Shown here piece by piece: positions 62,445 to 64,000 of a DNA stretch of 64,000 nucleotides. Source of the DNA: Maribacter sp. (lineage in GTDB: Bacteria > Bacteroidota > Bacteroidia > Flavobacteriales > Flavobacteriaceae). Every line of letters begins with the position of its first letter. Position 1 is the stretch's first letter. The stretch is from the NCBI GenBank assembly GCA_024643345.1, contig JAHENB010000004.1, positions 1 through 64,000 of the forward strand, in the 5' to 3' direction. The position numbers were made by a program, and so were the translations under genes. Below the pieces are notes generated by a model. The model saw nothing but the letters and a program-made list of their open reading frames with translations, was not told the origin of the DNA and made no database searches.

Positions 62445-63147
62445 CGGCGGGAGTTGTTGCTATGGCTGCAATGGCATGTTCGAAATCGGATTGCCCGGTC
62501 CTGGCCATCAGCGCTTCCTTGGTACCCCTGAAATATATTTTTCCTTCCAGCAGGTATACGATTTCATCGGCCATTTCTTCAACAAATTGCATGATGTGCG
62601 AAGTGATCAGAAAGGTTTTACCCTTGTTCTTTTCCACAAGTATCAGCTCTTTAAGACGAAGGAGCGAAGCGGGGTCGAGGCCATTGGTGGGCTCATCCAA
62701 AATAATAAGCGGACTATCGAACATAAAGGTCAGTACAATATTTACCTTTTGTTTGGTGCCGCCCGAAAGGGTGCCCAGCTTTTTATCCAAAAAAGGTTTC
62801 AGATCAAAAAAACCAATGAGTTGGTCTGCCTCGCTTGGTTTTTGCCTCAGGTCCTGGATCATGCGTATCAATTCCTTGACCCTGAGATTGCCCGGAAAGT
62901 TAGCGATCTGTGGCAGATAGTCGATATGTTGCCGGTATTTCCAATTTTTTCTGATGGATTTGCCATCCACCAAGATGGCCCCCTTATTTGGTATCACCAT
63001 TCCCAAAATACTCTTGATCAGTGTTGTTTTTCCAGAACCGTTGGGTCCTAAAATAGCAAAAATACCGCCCCCTTTAATCTCGAGGTCGACCCCGGAAAGC
63101 ACTTCATTTTTTCCAAATTTTTTATGCAGATTTTCGATAAGGATCAT
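62437..63147 (-). CDS. nosF: ABC transporter ATP-binding protein NosF
   Basis: Cytoplasmic ATPase partner of NosY, 236 residues. Walker A GPNGSGKTTLIKSILGM (near residue 35), signature TLSGGTKQKVNIVLTFMF, Walker B LIILDEPTNGLDP and the switch His in ITSHIMQ are present. It starts where nosD ends (4-nt overlap) and overlaps nosY by 8 nt. A generic ABC-2 ATPase is excluded by the coupled NosD. Confidence 0.92.
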   Translation of the reverse strand: MILIENLHKKFGKNEVLSGVDLEIKGGGIFAILGPNGSGKTTLIKSILGMVIPNKGAILVDGKSIRKNWKYRQHIDYLPQIANFPGNLRVKELIRMIQDLRQKPSEADQLIGFFDLKPFLDKKLGTLSGGTKQKVNIVLTFMFDSPLIILDEPTNGLDPASLLRLKELILVEKNKGKTFLITSHIMQFVEEMADEIVYLLEGKIYFRGTKEALMARTGQSDFEHAIAAIATTPADA

Positions 63148-64000
63148 TTGAATCGTTTCATAAGTGGACTGGCATCGAATAACTGGTCAGGGGTAAAAAT
63201 CGGGGAAACTTTTTCTGAAAAATCAATGATGTCCATAAAAAGACTTCTCAGTAGAATAATGGTTTCAGGGGTACGGTTCACAATATAGGAAAACAATTTC
63301 ACAGGGCGATAGGGCACATCTCCAATCCCGTTTTTATCGAGGTCATAACCGGTATAACCACTCCAAAAATTATGATCGAAAATATTGTCGTTCAACTTGC
63401 TGTTATAAGACAGGTCAAAGGAATTGTAAAGAAAATTGTTATTTCGGAAAACGTTCTCATAACAAGCTCCCTTCACCTTTACGGCCCAACCATTGTTGAT
63501 GAAATCGTTGTTATCGTATTGGAGACGATTGGAGCCTTCAATGGTAATTCCCACACTATTTTCCTCAAAGACGTTACCGAAGATTTCGGCATCGTTGATT
63601 TCTTTTAACAGGAGGCCGTAGGAATTGGTGCCCCAGTTTTTCCTAAAATTATTATTGCGCATTTTTATTTTCTTGGAGAACATGACCGCAACGCCCGAAC
63701 CATTGTTCTCGAAAGTGTTGTTCTCATAAACATCGTTGTTGGAAAACATAAAATGAAGGCCATAGCGCACATTGTTGGTGCTGATGTTATTTTTGATGTT
63801 GATATTGTCCGAGAATTCAAGGTAGATCCCATCCCTAACCTTTTGAACCATATTTCGATCTACTTCAATATTTTGACAGTACCACAAATGAATGCCGTTG
63901 CCCGAATTGAATTCCTCTTCGGCATCGCCGAAAATTTGGTTGTGATATATGCGTCCGTTCTGCGCCTTTTCTAAATAGATGCCAAAGAAAAGTTTTTCCA
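63144..64000 (-). CDS. nosD: Periplasmic copper-binding/maturation protein NosD, partial
   Basis: Right-handed beta-helix protein of the nitrous oxide reductase maturation system. The frame stays open to the window edge, so the N-terminus and signal lie outside; 285 codons are present. Repeats of about 22-23 residues with NNDVYENNTFENNGSG, RNNNFRKNWGTNSYG and YDNNDFINNGWAVKVKG show the beta-helix (NosD/CASH type). The C-terminal FWSGYTGYDLDKNGIGDVPYRPVKLFSYIV is the family's usual end. It is probably exported by Sec. nosZ and nosL would be expected further right. Confidence 0.92.
   Translation of the reverse strand, partial: EKLFFGIYLEKAQNGRIYHNQIFGDAEEEFNSGNGIHLWYCQNIEVDRNMVQKVRDGIYLEFSDNINIKNNISTNNVRYGLHFMFSNNDVYENNTFENNGSGVAVMFSKKIKMRNNNFRKNWGTNSYGLLLKEINDAEIFGNVFEENSVGITIEGSNRLQYDNNDFINNGWAVKVKGACYENVFRNNNFLYNSFDLSYNSKLNDNIFDHNFWSGYTGYDLDKNGIGDVPYRPVKLFSYIVNRTPETIILLRSLFMDIIDFSEKVSPIFTPDQLFDASPLMKRFK

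Overview
The window comes from a Bacteroidota genome, almost certainly a marine member of the Flavobacteriaceae. Evidence: Bacteroidota promoter boxes (TTG, 19 nt, TAnnTTTG), weak or absent Shine-Dalgarno sequences, a fused cbb3 oxidase CcoN-CcoO protein, DUF6090 and DUF4105 proteins, a CrtA-like/CruF/CrtD/CrtZ carotenoid set of the kind marine flavobacteria use for myxol-type pigments, and the start of a nos (nitrous oxide reductase) maturation cluster. The genus cannot be fixed from the sequence alone.

Layout. 1-5.3 kb: an AT-rich accessory stretch with an M28 peptidase lipoprotein, then four unrelated small minus-strand genes (DHFR-like reductase, two DUF6090 proteins, a methyltransferase) separated by long imperfect palindromic spacers that look like mobile gene-cassette junctions. 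5.5-10.2 kb: two small secreted/membrane proteins and a GC-richer pair, M14 carboxypeptidase and amidohydrolase. 10.4-21.7 kb: minus-strand genes including a HisKA_2 sensor kinase, a Tat-exported Gfo/Idh/MocA oxidoreductase, secA, a corrinoid adenosyltransferase, an ABC-F ATPase and a DUF4105 protein (the family of the Bacteroides lipoprotein N-acyltransferase Lnb). 21.8-33.3 kb: pssA, an AtoE-type transporter, lptB, an AhpD-like protein, tatC, a KpsF/GutQ isomerase, recQ, rluF and a class-A-type serine hydrolase. 33.8-39.6 kb: a plus-strand periplasmic chaperone pair (SurA-like), a MoxR ATPase and aconitase.

39.6-47.3 kb: two overlapping thioredoxin-fold proteins, one with both active-site cysteines lost, then the carotenoid block. 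A minus-strand operon, MerR-B12 regulator, crtI, crtB, crtZ, crtD, cruF, meets a convergent crtA-like gene. The regulator has the architecture of CarH/LitR photoreceptors, so pigment synthesis may be light-regulated through adenosylcobalamin. No lycopene cyclase is in the window.

48.4-64 kb: tRNA-Leu(GAG), a universal stress protein, an Fnr-like regulator and the complete cbb3 oxidase locus (ccoI, a DoxX-like gene, ccoS, ccoNO, ccoQ, ccoP, ccoG, ccoH, a SafE-like gene). These are followed by a vanadium-haloperoxidase-like lipoprotein, a truncated haemoglobin and nosY, nosF and partial nosD. The most striking regulatory signal is a TGAC-N4-RTCA palindrome found three times, always exactly 22 nt upstream of a TAnnTTTR-like -7 box. 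It serves the usp, fnr, ccoI and ccoS promoters, and one palindrome serves the divergent fnr and ccoI promoters symmetrically. Together these genes describe an aerobe or microaerobe able to respire at low oxygen and probably to reduce N2O.
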